From: Chaetorhynchus papuensis
Taxonomy: Eukaryota > Chordata > Aves > Passeriformes > Rhipiduridae
Direction of reading: 5' to 3'
Length of the DNA stretch: 64,000 nt
Assembly (NCBI GenBank): GCA_013396525.1
Contig: VWYX01000895.1
Span: 1 to 64,000 of the forward strand
Every line of letters starts with the position of its first letter. Position 1 is the stretch's first letter. The notes beneath the pieces were generated by a model that saw only the letters and a list, made by a program, of their open reading frames with translations, was not told the origin of the DNA and searched no databases. Shown here one piece after another: positions 12,081 through 22,722 of the stretch. The position numbers were made by a program, and so were the translations under genes.

Positions 12081-14932
12081 TTGGCAGATTACTTGGTTAG
12101 TTGAAAGTAACAAGACAAATTATGCCAGGAGATGCCCTTCTCTAAGCTGAGGGAACAAGAATGTATCTGCATTTGCTGCAGAAGGCCAGGGTATGATTTC
12201 TACATGTACTTTTCTCCTGGCTGCCATTTTACAATTCCTTCCCTAATTTTTGTCACAAAAGCCAGTTGATTTATGCTACTTTTTCCTTTCTTTCTCCCCC
12301 CGCCTCCCCAAATGCATAAATAAACTGTAAACATTTCTTCATTTCCTTTTGATGCCTGTTTCCACCCAGCTCAGATGGTAACCAAGCCTTGCTTTTTGGC
12401 TTACCAGGACTGCAAGGAAAATGAAGAGCTTAGAAACTGAAGGTGAGGGAAACCAAAATCAATTTGGGTTACTTATTATTTCCTGATTGAAGCTCTAAAA
12501 GAGTCTTGAGGAGATAAACAAGCCAAGACCCCACAAGATTAGACAAATATACTCATGTGTAGCACTTCATATATGTCATTAGCTGCTTGAGTAGAAATCT
12601 ACGTAGTGTCCTTACAGCAAAAGAACATCTGTCTGGGGCTACAGGTGAGGCATACATTTTCTCTGAGATTATTTCTAAAATAAATGGGTTTTGATTAATA
12701 CAGTAAGTAATATTTTGGGATTTATATTCAGCAGTCAGCTGTACTTTATTTTTACTGCCAAAGTGCTGGGAGCACAGCACAAATATTTTTCTCTCTGCCA
12801 ATGAATATGTGTTGCTGGTTGGGAATGATGGATGTGGTAGTTCCTGTTTCTGAGTAAGACCACGCAATTCCAATCTTGAGACTGTCATGAAAAGACCTGA
12901 TGAGTCCCCTGCCTTATTCTCATTACTATTTGTGACATCAGAATGAATCTATTTCACACTACAAGCTGCTCGTGTTGCAATCTTCGTCACAGGCTTCAGA
13001 ACAAGAGAGAAAAGCAAAAGGAAGAAAAGGCCTGTTTTCATGTGGGAATTTTGTGGAGAGCATGCAAATAAGATGTTAACTTAATTGCTGAGGTAAGAGG
13101 TATGGCTGAGGTGGTAGACTGCAAATATAAATACCCTGATTTGCCTGACTGCTGGGGATCCTGTGGGGATCACACTCACTCAAGGGAAATCCAAAACAGT
13201 GCTATTGGTTTAACAAATAAATAGAATGAAGTCCGTGATCTCAGTGTGTAGGAAAAGACCTTGTGGGTACAGGAGAGGAATACATGTCCTCTGAGTATTT
13301 TCAGAGTGTCTCCCTTAACCCAGTTCAGTTGCCTGGTGTGGAATCAGTGATGAGAGTTTAAATTTATCCATAAAAGGACTTGGGGTGAAACTGAGGACAG
13401 AAGAGGAAGGAGATGAGAAGTATGTGCATGGAAATGGAAGGAAAATCTTGGCACAGCATCCTCTGCAGGAACAGTGCTGCACTTGGACCACTCTGGTGGA
13501 AACTTCACCATATCGCTTCAATACCATGTTTGGGAAGCAGCTGGTGCCAATGCTAGGTATGGACAGAGACAGTGAAGCCAGATAAGACAGCTTAGGTATG
13601 TGGAGGGTAATCCTCTTCCTTTTTTCTATTTATGCTGGCCTGCAGCAGAGTCCTTCAATATGGAGTTTGACTGAGAGAGTTGTGCTTTTAATTCCCTTTG
13701 TATACTTTTTTTTCTTCAACATATATTGAACTCTAAAGTCTAAATTGGAATAACTTCCTGATAATGGAATTGTTATATATAACTATTGAACTGTTTGCAG
13801 GGGATATGACAGTTCCTCAGCCCAGGTGGTCAGTAGAGAAGTATTAATTACTATACATGGTCTAACTTAGAGATGCAGTGCTAAGGCACATAAACGCCTT
13901 CAGCATAAAGTTCAAAGAGAACATGCGTGACTGGGAATATGGTATTTACAGCTTTTGTTAGGAGGCAGAACGAGCTGGGGCTGCTTATTTGCTTTTCATG
14001 TGGAGCTTTAAAGAATTTTGTCTGAAAAGACCAAGAAGTAAGAGAGGAGGTGCTAGAGGAGAAACATATCAGTGAGCTGTGTGATGCCAGCTTCCTTTTG
14101 ACAACTGTCCCTGTTGCACAGCATCTGGCGGCCTGTGGGAATTATCAAGACGGAGACATGGTGGGAATCCTGGTCCCCTCCTGCAGAAAAAGTCAGAACC
14201 CCATCCTTGTGTCTGGCCTGGTCTAGGGGAGCCTCCTGCCATGAAACGTGCACATGGAGCCTGGGGACAACCCTGGCTTCAGGGACAAGGAATCGGGTTT
14301 GTTTTCCTGACCTGCTACAGGTGTCTGAAGTGATGTTTTTCTCTACCTTACAACTGGTAAAGAGAGGTAATGAGAGGCAGACATCCCTCTCCTGTGTACA
14401 TCCCTCTCCTCGAGTTCACACCTCTGAGACAGATCCATCAAAACTGCCTCAGAGAGAAAGACGGCAAGTGGATTAAAGATTACGATGTGTTGAGGTGTGA
14501 CCATGAAGGGGATGAGTAAGTACTAGTGACAGATTCATTGCTCCTTATGTCTATACAGACAGTATAAGGCTGATGAAACTAACAGGCAGCTCTGGACTTG
14601 TTACCATGGTGACATGTCCTGTCTCCACTGAAATCACGCGAGTTACAGCTACCATGCAAGTAACAGGGAGTCCTGATGCTATTCATAATGAGAGAAAATA
14701 TACCCTATCAAAAAAAACATGTCAACTGTATGCAGAAAAGCTCCAGGACAGGCATTTTCTGTAGAGATGCTTGCTTTAGTGACCTTACGTAGATTGATAT
14801 GCTGAAGATTAAATCCAAACATGCCTTTGAGTTTTGAAATTTCAGGTCATTACTTTGCTGCACTTTGGGATGTACTATTTGTTCTCTCTTGCACAGGCTC
14901 TGTAAGATGTCTTCTCTGTATTTTCTCTGATG
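12081..14932. other. Unique DNA, no gene seen
   Basis: No supportable gene or repeat. A 120-codon frame on the plus strand (14114-14476) has no recognisable domain and low coding character. Confidence 0.5.
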
Positions 14933-14938
14933 TCTACT
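14933..14938. repeat. Provirus target-site duplication, left copy (TCTACT)
   Basis: TCTACT directly abuts the left LTR end at 14939 and is repeated at 18682-18687 directly after the right LTR end. A 6-base duplication is typical of ERVK and alpharetrovirus-like integrases. Confidence 0.85.
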
Positions 14939-15328
14939 TATTACTTTAATCCTTTTTAGTCCTGGTTCTGTGGGGTCCCGTGTGCCCCCACAGAACCAGG
15001 TAGGGTAAGTAATATGTCAGTAGTAAAAGAGTCAGGAAGGGTACTGCTTTCATCCTGGCAGAGCATGGATTTATTTGACCATCTGTCCTCTCCAGAATCC
15101 CCAAGCAAATACCAAGAACAAAGGAAAATTCTTCGGTTTTCCCGGGCTCCAAGGAGGCGGGGTTAAGGGAGCAGGAACCAATAGAACAGCTCTGAGGGAG
15201 TGGTGAAAGGCAGGGCCAACAACCAATCGGAGAAGCCGAACGGGTAGATTGACAATACCAGGATCATACAGCTTAGGGCAAAAACCTCTATGGTTACCCC
15301 AATATCACATAGATCACTGACTACCACG
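14939..15328 (-). mobile_element. 3' LTR of ERVK-like provirus
   Basis: A 390-base LTR on the minus strand, nearly identical to 18292-18681 (about 14 differences and no gaps by my count). U3 has inverted CCAAT boxes (ATTGG on the minus strand), and the polyadenylation signal AATAAA is at 15075-15070. U5 carries a 40-base hairpin at 14961-15000. The U3 terminus at 15328 reads CGTGG here and TGTGG in the other LTR, so one base has changed since insertion. The U5 end reads AATA, not the usual CA. No clear TATA box is visible. Confidence 0.93.
14961..15000. repeat. Perfect 15-bp inverted repeat in LTR U5
   Basis: CCTGGTTCTGTGGGG at 14961-14975 is followed by a 10-base loop and its exact reverse complement at 14986-15000. 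The matching place in the other LTR (18314-18353) keeps the shape but with mismatches. Near the U5 end and upstream of the primer binding site, such a stem resembles the U5 inverted-repeat stems that help start reverse transcription in avian retroviruses. That role is inferred. Confidence 0.85.
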
Positions 15329-16022
15329 ACTTCCCATTTCTGTTGTAAACAAAAAGGGCTTTCCCCAGGGAACCCAAAACCCAACATCCCAAAAACCCCA
15401 AACATACATAGAACAACAATTAAAAATACCCATAACCCGATGAACTAACAAATCAAACATACATAAAACAACAATAGCAAACAGAGTACCCCCAACCCAG
15501 TGGTCTCAACAAGTCTTTTAAGTATTTTTGAAGATTTTTTCTTTGGATGCTGGACTGGATGCTTTCACAGGCAGTGGTGGCGTTGGAACAGCACAGTTCT
15601 CTCTGCGTTGTGGCACAGTTCAGGTATTCTTTTCTGGTGGTACCCGGAGCATCCAGGAGACAGCAATCTGATAGGTGCTGGGCTTTATACAGGCACAAGT
15701 TCTGGCAGTTTGCTTCTGCTGGGGTTTCAAACACAGTTAAAATTTGCAATTTTAAATGGGAGGGGGGCCCTTCCTTTCCCCCCTTCTTTTACTTAGAAGT
15801 TTGGGGAAAGGATATGGGAACAGGTGGTTAGGGAATTGACAGTAATTGATAAACAAAGAAAGGAGTACAGGTTAATAGAGCACCTCTTAATAAGAATATT
15901 GAGGGGTGTGGTTGTGGGAAAAACAAAACACATGGGTGCTGATAAGGAATGTTAGTTGGGAAAACAACAGAAGGGGTTAGATTGGGGAGACACTATAGGT
16001 GTTTTGACTTAGCCATTTGAAG
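15329..16022 (-). other. 3' internal region of the provirus, function unknown
   Basis: Lies between the end of the gag-like frame and the 3' LTR. The purine-leaning AAATGGGAAG just before the LTR (about 15340-15331) is the likely polypurine tract, though it contains a T. A cysteine-rich 98-codon stretch at 15749-15453 on the minus strand is in the same frame as the gag-like gene but is separated from it by stops, including a TAG at 15995-15993. It could be a remnant of an envelope C-terminus or simply chance. No pol motif is seen. Confidence 0.5.
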
Positions 16023-17996
16023 TTATTGTCTGCAGTTTTCTTCCTGGAGTGTTGTATCTGTTTCTGTGGTAGGGATGGATGCTGCTTTGTGGCGTCTGCG
16101 TTTCCAGGCAACAGTGTTTTCTTTTTCCAGCTGCACAACGTTGTTTTTCTTAGTTGGAGTTGTGTCTGCTGCAACGATGTCTGTTGGGCTGCTGCAGGGC
16201 TTGTTGTTTTTTGCTTCTTTTGGTAGCTTTGAGGTGTCCTCTGTAGCTTTTGGTTTCTTTCCTGCTTGCTGTGGCTGCTTCTGCGGACTGCTTAAATGCA
16301 CTGCTTTTTTCTTGCAGCTTTCTGGAAACAGTCCTGGTCCTACAGCTTGGCTTTTGCTCTCTTCTTCGTCTTCTTGCTTTTCTTGTAGCACAGGGGTTAA
16401 TTTCGCTGTCCGCGCTTGGGTGTGGTTTTCGAAGCTGAAGTAAAGAGTCTTCTTTGCCTCAGGGCACTTGAGAAGCTTTGGCAATGTGGGGGGAGAGAAG
16501 GCGCAGCTCTGGGCTGCCGCAGCTATGAGGAGAGTCCGGTGCCGTGCAGCAGCCTGCACAGGGCTGCTAGCAGCTTTCTGCTTGGACTGGGCACTTTGCT
16601 TGCTGTCTGCTGCCGTAGGGGTTTCTGTGGGGCTCGGTGGCTGCAGCTTCTCTGCCGCGACGCCGCTGGTGAATTGCTGTTTTAAGTACTTCAGGGGAAC
16701 ATTGGATGCTGCTTCTTACTGCAGCAGCTGCTTTTCGGGGCTCTCTCTGGAGCTCTTTTGGGGCTGCTGAGGGGTTCTTGCTCGGGGCTTGTCTCGGCAT
16801 AGCTGGAACACGCTGGGGCTGAGGGACTGGGGGAACCCCATGGGCTGCATGGGGGAGCTGCATTTGCTTTGCCTTCGGCTCAGACTGGGGTTGCTGGGGT
16901 TTACAGCTGGCTTGGCTAGGGCGTAGAGGTTTTTAGGGTCAGGTTGAGCCCAGCAATATCGGCTGGCTCGGTAAATAGTTTGGAACGGGCGAATGCGAAC
17001 ACCTTGCAGCGTCTTTTTACAAGGGTTCTTAGCAGCTGTAGCCACACTTCGGCTGTGTAACAAGGGAAAGGAAGGTAGGGCAGCGCACTCAAGCATGATG
17101 CTGTTATCAGGCGTCCCGAATCCTTCCCGGCCGCCATATTCTCGCTCCCCCTCGGTTTTTTCCAAGTGGGAACGCGGGGAGGGCCAGCCTCCACGCACAG
17201 GGCTGCCGAAGGAGGGGACAGGGGCACGGAAGGGAGAGGTAGGGATCACAGCTTGTAGGGGACCCACGCGAAAGGGAGAAGAACCCAACGCAACACAGAC
17301 TGACGCATGGGGGTCAGGGACCGAAAAGGGACCGCGCGCCGTGACGCGAGCGGGAGCAGATGGGGGAGGGGCGCCATGTGGCTGCACGCCTGCCACTGCC
17401 GGCGCCGGCACTGCGTGGCGTCCGGCATCTTGGCTGGAGAAAGCAAAAGCGGGAGTTTTAACATTAGCAGCTGAAACCGCGGGCTCAATTCCAGTGCTAT
17501 AACAATTCTGGGACAACTTTAAAGCGGGGAAAACTGGGAAAGTGGGTTTAGGGCAGAGATTTAGGGCAGAATCCGGGATGGTTCGGCCGTTACCATGCCG
17601 GGAGGGGAACAAAGGAAACCGGGAGATAGGAGAGGGACGGTAAGTCCCCTCACCTTTTCGGCTGGTGAAGCTATCTCTTCATTTCCCTTGGAGTGGGGCA
17701 GAGGGAACGGGAGCACAGGGAGAGGGAAGGAACAAGCAATTTTTTGAACTGGGATGAACTTTTCCCAACTGGTTTACAAGACTATTAGCAGCTTTAGCTA
17801 ATATGCAGACTAGGTACCCTTTCCCCGATGCAAATAGCCATCGGACAAAATGTTTTAGATATTCTATTAGCCATTGCTTAAATAACTGAACAAGATACTT
17901 AAACCCCTCTCTACTAGAAAGATAGTATTTTTGAACAAGGATTTTAAGAACTGGGAGAAATACTTCCCGTAGGAAGATGAAGAATCCTGCCCCCAT
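16023..17996 (-). pseudogene. gag-like reading frame with two nonsense codons
   Basis: A single minus-strand frame runs from ATG at 17996 to TAA at 16025-16023, about 658 codons, broken only by TGA at 17681-17679 and TAA at 16718-16716. Chance would give roughly twenty or more stops over this length. The start lies about 275 bases after the primer binding site and has a strong context (G at -3, G at +4). The N-terminus begins Met-Gly, so myristoylation is possible, and the first 105 residues are hydrophobic and basic, rich in Leu, Lys, Phe and Trp, like a betaretroviral matrix domain. After the first stop the frame is proline-, serine- and alanine-rich, and the last 180 codons are lysine-, glutamine- and glutamate-rich with KR clusters. 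I see no major homology region and no CCHC zinc knuckle. Length fits Gag, but domain content does not. It is non-functional as it stands, and the protein identity is inferred. Confidence 0.6.
16600..17480. other. GC- and CpG-rich core of the provirus
   Basis: This stretch is visibly richer in G, C and CpG than anything else in the window. It also holds a YY1-type site GCCGCCATATT at 17130-17140 (ATGGCGGC on the minus strand). Open frames of 100-169 codons on the plus strand here are antisense shadows of the biased composition. Survival of so many CpGs fits a recent insertion or lack of germline methylation. Confidence 0.6.
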
Positions 17997-18271
17997 CTCC
18001 CTCTCTACCCAACTTTTGAGGTAAAACAGATTAAAAGAAAAGGATACAAAAGTGACCCATTTTTTACCTCCAGGTCAAATTAAATTCTCAAAAGGCGGTC
18101 CACTGACATTGCACCGATCTTCTCTTGTCCTGAGAAGGTTGCCGGTGCTCTCCTTCAGAGATCTCTGATAAAACTCAGGGATTCTTCAGAGTTGATAGTT
18201 GCTCGAAAGGCGACTTCTTTTCCAGCGACGAGTCGTGCTGGAGACGCTCTTCCAAGGGTAGTTCGATACTG

Positions 18272-18289
18272 CCCCACGGTTCGGCGCCA
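18272..18289 (-). other. Retroviral primer binding site, lysine-tRNA-like
   Basis: On the minus strand TGGCGCCGAACCGTGGGG starts two bases after the 5' LTR. It resembles the Lys1,2 primer site TGGCGCCCAACGTGGGGC but has one substitution and one extra base in the middle. Its position and its TGG start are diagnostic of a primer binding site. The exact tRNA is uncertain. Confidence 0.8.
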
Positions 18290-18291
18290 CC

Positions 18292-18681
18292 TATTACTTT
18301 AATCCTTTTTAATCCTGGTTCCGTGGGGTTCCGCATGCCCGCACAGAACCAGGTAGGGTAAGTAATATGTCAGTAGTAAAAGAGTCAGGAAGGGTACTGC
18401 TTTCATCCTGGCAGAGCATGGATTTATTTGACCATCTGTCCTCTCCAGAATCCCCAAGCAAATACCAAGAACAAAGGAAAGTTCCTCGGTTTTCCCGGGC
18501 TCCAAGGAGGCGGGGTTAAGGGAGCAGGGACCAATAGGACAGCTCTGAGGGAGTGGTGAAAGGCAGGGCCAACAACCAATCGGAGAAGCCGAATGGGTAG
18601 ATTGACAATACCAGGATCATACAGCCTAGGGCAAAAACCTCTCTGGTTACCCCAATATCACATAGATCACTGACTACCACA
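18292..18681 (-). mobile_element. 5' LTR of ERVK-like provirus
   Basis: A 390-base minus-strand LTR and partner of 14939-15328. U3 begins TGTGGTAGTCAGTG at 18681, AATAAA is at 18428-18423, and the U5 end is AATA at 18292. Ends are fixed by the flanking duplication TCTACT and by loss of similarity to the internal copy on both sides. Confidence 0.93.
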
Positions 18682-18687
18682 TCTACT
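18682..18687. repeat. Provirus target-site duplication, right copy (TCTACT)
   Basis: Identical to 14933-14938 and directly adjacent to the 5' LTR. Confidence 0.85.
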
Positions 18688-21600
18688 CTTATTTTTCCCC
18701 TCCTGATTTAATAAACCAAACTGTCTTTGTATTTATTAGAACAAAACCAGTCCTGGAGAAAATGGATAAAGTATGCTTCTAAGTTGCTTCATTTTTGCAA
18801 GCCTTATCAGTAAAACAGACAGGTGGCTGGAATAGAAAACTAGCAGAGGTACTTGGATGACTGAAGGCAGGAAGCAGAAGACATCTGTTTGAGTGTCTTG
18901 AGCTGCCAAACTCCTACGCCCAAGCCCTAGGGACTAAGATCCTGCTGTTGCTGTCAATATAAAACTCTTTAGTCTGGCATTTAATGGGCCTTCATCTGGA
19001 AAGCTATATTTAAACTAATAATCCTATTTTTTGATTGTATGAAGTAGTGGATTTTAGGACTCTCATGCACTTGCCTGGCATTATGGATGCAGAATAAATT
19101 TATGTCAGCAAACTCAAAGGGTCCGTAGGACTTGTTGCTCCTTGAAGTGAGCTTCTGTGCATCCACAAAAAAAAGAAAATCCTACAAAAAAGAAAATAAC
19201 TCTGGGGGCCTGTTTCAGGGGGGTGTGACTAAGATCCAGTCACCCTGAGCTGCATTAAGAGAGGGAATGAAAAACATTACAGACTTCTTAAGTTTGGCAA
19301 AATGAAAAAGGCCACGGCTTTTTATTAACAGAACCTTGACTGTTTTTATTTTTTAAATTATTTTTAGGCTCTCTTAGACTCTCTCTCTCTTGGACCTGCT
19401 TCAAAGTCTGAGAAATGAACTTGACTCCTTCTGGAAAAAGTTTGGCCATGCTTTTCGGCGTGCCGAAAACCCTGTCATACAAACTCTCACCCCAGGATAG
19501 TAAGTTATGAAGTCTTTCTGCTTTTCTTCTTCTGTCTAACCTGGAAAGCTTTACAGGCTACTGTAAGGATTAGGAAATGACATTTTGTAAGTTGATTGAT
19601 GCCTGGAAAAGTACTATGTGAGGCCACCACAAACTGTCCTCCCTCTGCCAAGCCACTGCAACCTTTATCTTTTTTCCAGCTGCCCTGGCTCTGAAGAACA
19701 AATGCATCTCATTCTGCTTATGCACTAGGGCTGAAGCCTTGATATTGGAAAGCAAGAAACTCCTTATTGTGCTCTCTGTCAGAAGTTTCTCCTTCTTGCA
19801 GCTTTATATAAACTTCATAGGAAATTTCCTAAAAAATTAAGGTCACTTTGTTAGTCCCTTAGTAGCCCTACCCTTTTTTTCTCCTTTCTCTTTGAGAGAG
19901 GCCACAGAAAAGCTGCAGTAGTGCCTGCTTGATTTTTGTTTGTATGTTCTTGATATTGTCCCCAAATTAATTGTAATTGGTGTGATGGGAGTTCACTGGA
20001 ATTAAATGGTCAGGAGGTTTTGGAGTCATGTATTTATCCCGGTGAAGAAACTGAGTTCTGAATATGCAAAAAACTGCGTTCCAAGTAAATTAGACACCAC
20101 TACCTAAGCTATGCTCATTATAGAGTAAAAACATGGCCTATCATCCTTACAGCACTTTCTGGTCCTCTCTTTTCAGCCACAGGGTTTTAATAAGTCTATT
20201 TTGCTATATAATTTATTATCCTCAGGGCTTCTCAAAAGGAATTCATTTCGTTGAAACAGGGTCATGGGACCTGAAACTGTTTTGTGCTCTTGTCCTCCTC
20301 ATTGATCAATAACTTTTGAACTCCCGACCATCCAGCAACTGGCAAGAAAAGTCTCCTTTTAAACTATAAGTTAATAATAGGTCAAGCTCTCCAGAATCCA
20401 TACCTTGAAGGACATATAGAGGAAAATTCTTTTAAAATGGAGATATTTAGATATTATTTCACATTTTGTAGCTAATAGACCTTTCTTTTTTACTCTTAGC
20501 TTGCTTTATGGAATTGCCCGACAGATTACAGAAGAGAGATACAGTAAAAATATAAATGAAATATAAAAAAACCATATCATCGTGAAAAGCAGAATACATA
20601 AATATCTGCGCAGATACATTCAGAGAAGTCCAGTAGGATTTTTAAGGCCAACCCGACTAAAATACGATTTTAAAGTTGATGTGAGTTACAGTAGCTAGAA
20701 AAATAGTTGAGGAGAAGTGTCACTTTTATGAATCCAAGCTGGAGGAGGGGCCCTTTCAATTGGTGTTGCAATCATACAGGACAGGGAGAGAGAGCAGAAG
20801 ATACTGAAGCACAGAACAAAAGTAATTTTTGGGTAGCAGATAAAACTTTCTTGACCTCAGGCTTTAAATTTCCTTTAAAATCCCTGCTGTTACTGAGGCT
20901 GTGGAAGATGTATGACAGCAGTGGGTAACTCCACTCTGCAGGAACCTTCAGTCCTGAGACACTCCAGCAGTCTGGGGGTTTCTCCAGGCATCTGCTTTGA
21001 TACACTGACACCTGTCTTCATAAAGCTGGTAGATTGAAGGATTAACATCTGCCATTAATGTCCTGGCTATTAGTATTTGTGAAGTGCTCTCTATACTCTG
21101 GGTTATCTTTAAAAGTTTATTCAAAATTTTAATCATTAAACCAAAGTCAAACACAGCCTGTACATCCCTATAGTATACAATTATTTTCTTTTTACAACGT
21201 TATCACAATATATAGGCTTATTCATTATTTCAAAATGTCCATTTTTTTGTCACATAAAGGCAAGAACTATAAAAACACAGTATTCCCACACACCCCTATA
21301 TAATCAGGGCTTTATTTTATGAATAAAGACATAGAAGTATGTGAACAGATACTAAAGAATACTTGGCTATTCAAAATACTTAATTGACCAAACATCTTAT
21401 GTATCTGGACTAGGAAGAACATCTCTGAACAGAGCAACAAAAGTAATAACAAACTACATCAGTTAAATCAAGTATCATAAAAAAGGTCATTAACTATTTT
21501 AACAAAGAAGGCATACTACATGTTTTTAAAGATTTTTTTCTAGACAACTAGAGCTATAGGTACATATTGAACTATATCTGTGGCATTTCTTGGTGCGGCA

Positions 21601-22153
21601 TATTAAATAGCTTCTGGGTGGAAAGATGTCTTTATCTTAAATAAAAGGAAATATTTCAATGTACATTAGTGGCATATGCACCATAAGCATCAGGAGCAGC
21701 TGCAAGCAACTAGTGTAAGCAGCATAAAATAAGGCATTCCAGCTTTCTGGCAGCAAGAGGAGGCTGGCTGTTTCCACACCTCTTCAAAGCAGTGAGGACT
21801 TGACTCCTCAGAGCAGTAATGGTGCAACAAGTATATTTTTCTGCAATCAAAGGTCATTTTTCTTCTAAAGAAAAAAGTAATAAAAGTGGGGGTTTCATTC
21901 TTGAAGAAAATAAATGGGATGGACATAACCTTTAAACTTTATGCTTTGAACCACAGACCAGCAGTAGGAAGCAGTGCCTATGGGGAATTGATTCAAATAT
22001 GCTGGGTGTTTTTCTTCCTCAGAGTAAATGTGTGAGATATGTAAGAGGATTCAGGAGGAAACGCTCCTTTCCTTAATGGCCACAGAAGATAATGTGAGAC
22101 TATTATAGTCCCTGCCAGTCTCGGTTTGTGGGGATACCCTGTTCCTGCCTTGG
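18688..22153. other. Unique AT-rich DNA, no gene seen
   Basis: No exon or repeat is recognised. Open frames are under 80 codons. The 5-base duplication candidate CTTGG of the next LTR sits at 22149-22153. Confidence 0.55.
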
Positions 22154-22722
22154 TAACTCCTTGGAGAGATCTCAGCCAGCAGGAGAGGGGATAGCTGGCT
22201 CTAAACCTCTCTGTTCCGGGGCTGCTTTGTTAGGCAGGCTGTATATCTTCTGCTGCTAACGTTAAGCAGATGCGGACCACAGGGAAGGTATATATATAAA
22301 CTTTATTCCTCACAGAGGAAAAACATAACACAACCATACACCTAGCTCCAAATGGCAAAAATCCCTCCTCGCCCGGGCTTCTTATTCCCCCCTTGATGGG
22401 GGGGCCGGGCGAGGAGACAAGCCAATGGGAGACTGATGGGACACTGACATTAACGAATAGGAGGCGGACAGAGGAGGGACAAGGTCAGCAGAGGCAAGTT
22501 CGAATTCTGACCAGAGATCCAGGCCTGATGCATAAACAAATAGCCTTATACATAGGCATCAGGTCCCGGGGAAGAATCCAGAACAGGAAACTGCAATCTA
22601 GCCCATTTTGATATGGGCTGGTCACTGTAACATGAGACAGCAATGAAAAGCCCTTACTACAAAGCAGTGGGGGCACACCTGAGGGCAAGATTGCTGCTTC
22701 ATGTGGTGTAAAAAACATCACA
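22154..22722 (-). mobile_element. Solo ERV LTR
   Basis: Read on the minus strand: U3 starts TGTGATGTTTTTTACACC at 22722, inverted CCAAT-type boxes lie in a U3 with GC-rich palindromic blocks near 22370-22410, and AATAAA is at 22307-22302. Two left ends are possible. One is 22154, giving a 5-base flanking match CTTGG (22149-22153 and 22723-22727) and a U5 terminus ending TA. The other is 22127, giving a canonical CA end but no flanking match. No internal retroviral sequence is next to it. Confidence 0.75.
22302..22307 (-). promoter_or_regulatory. LTR polyadenylation signal AATAAA
   Basis: AATAAA on the minus strand in the R region of the 22154-22722 LTR, followed by a (TA)-rich stretch. Confidence 0.65.

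Larger units (their letters stand above)
14933..18687 (-). mobile_element. Short non-autonomous ERVK-like provirus (3.74 kb plus duplications)
   Basis: Complete proviral layout on the minus strand: duplication TCTACT, 5' LTR 18681-18292, two bases, primer binding site 18289-18272, leader, one gag-like frame 17996-16023, about 690 bases without a clear gene, 3' LTR 15328-14939, duplication TCTACT. The internal part is only 2.96 kb. No protease, reverse transcriptase, integrase or full envelope can be recognised, so the element must have depended on proteins from another ERV to move. The two LTRs differ at about 3.6 percent of sites, which points to insertion within the last several million years under usual bird neutral rates. 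Confidence 0.9.

Noticed and set aside
14946..15152. Two matching 68-codon minus-strand frames (14946-15152 and 18299-18505)
   Set aside because: They are the same U5/R segment in the two proviral LTRs. Duplication comes from the LTRs, not from a gene family.
16066..17502. Several plus-strand frames of 60-169 codons
   Set aside because: They are antisense to the GC-rich, stop-poor gag-like frame and have no independent start or domain support.
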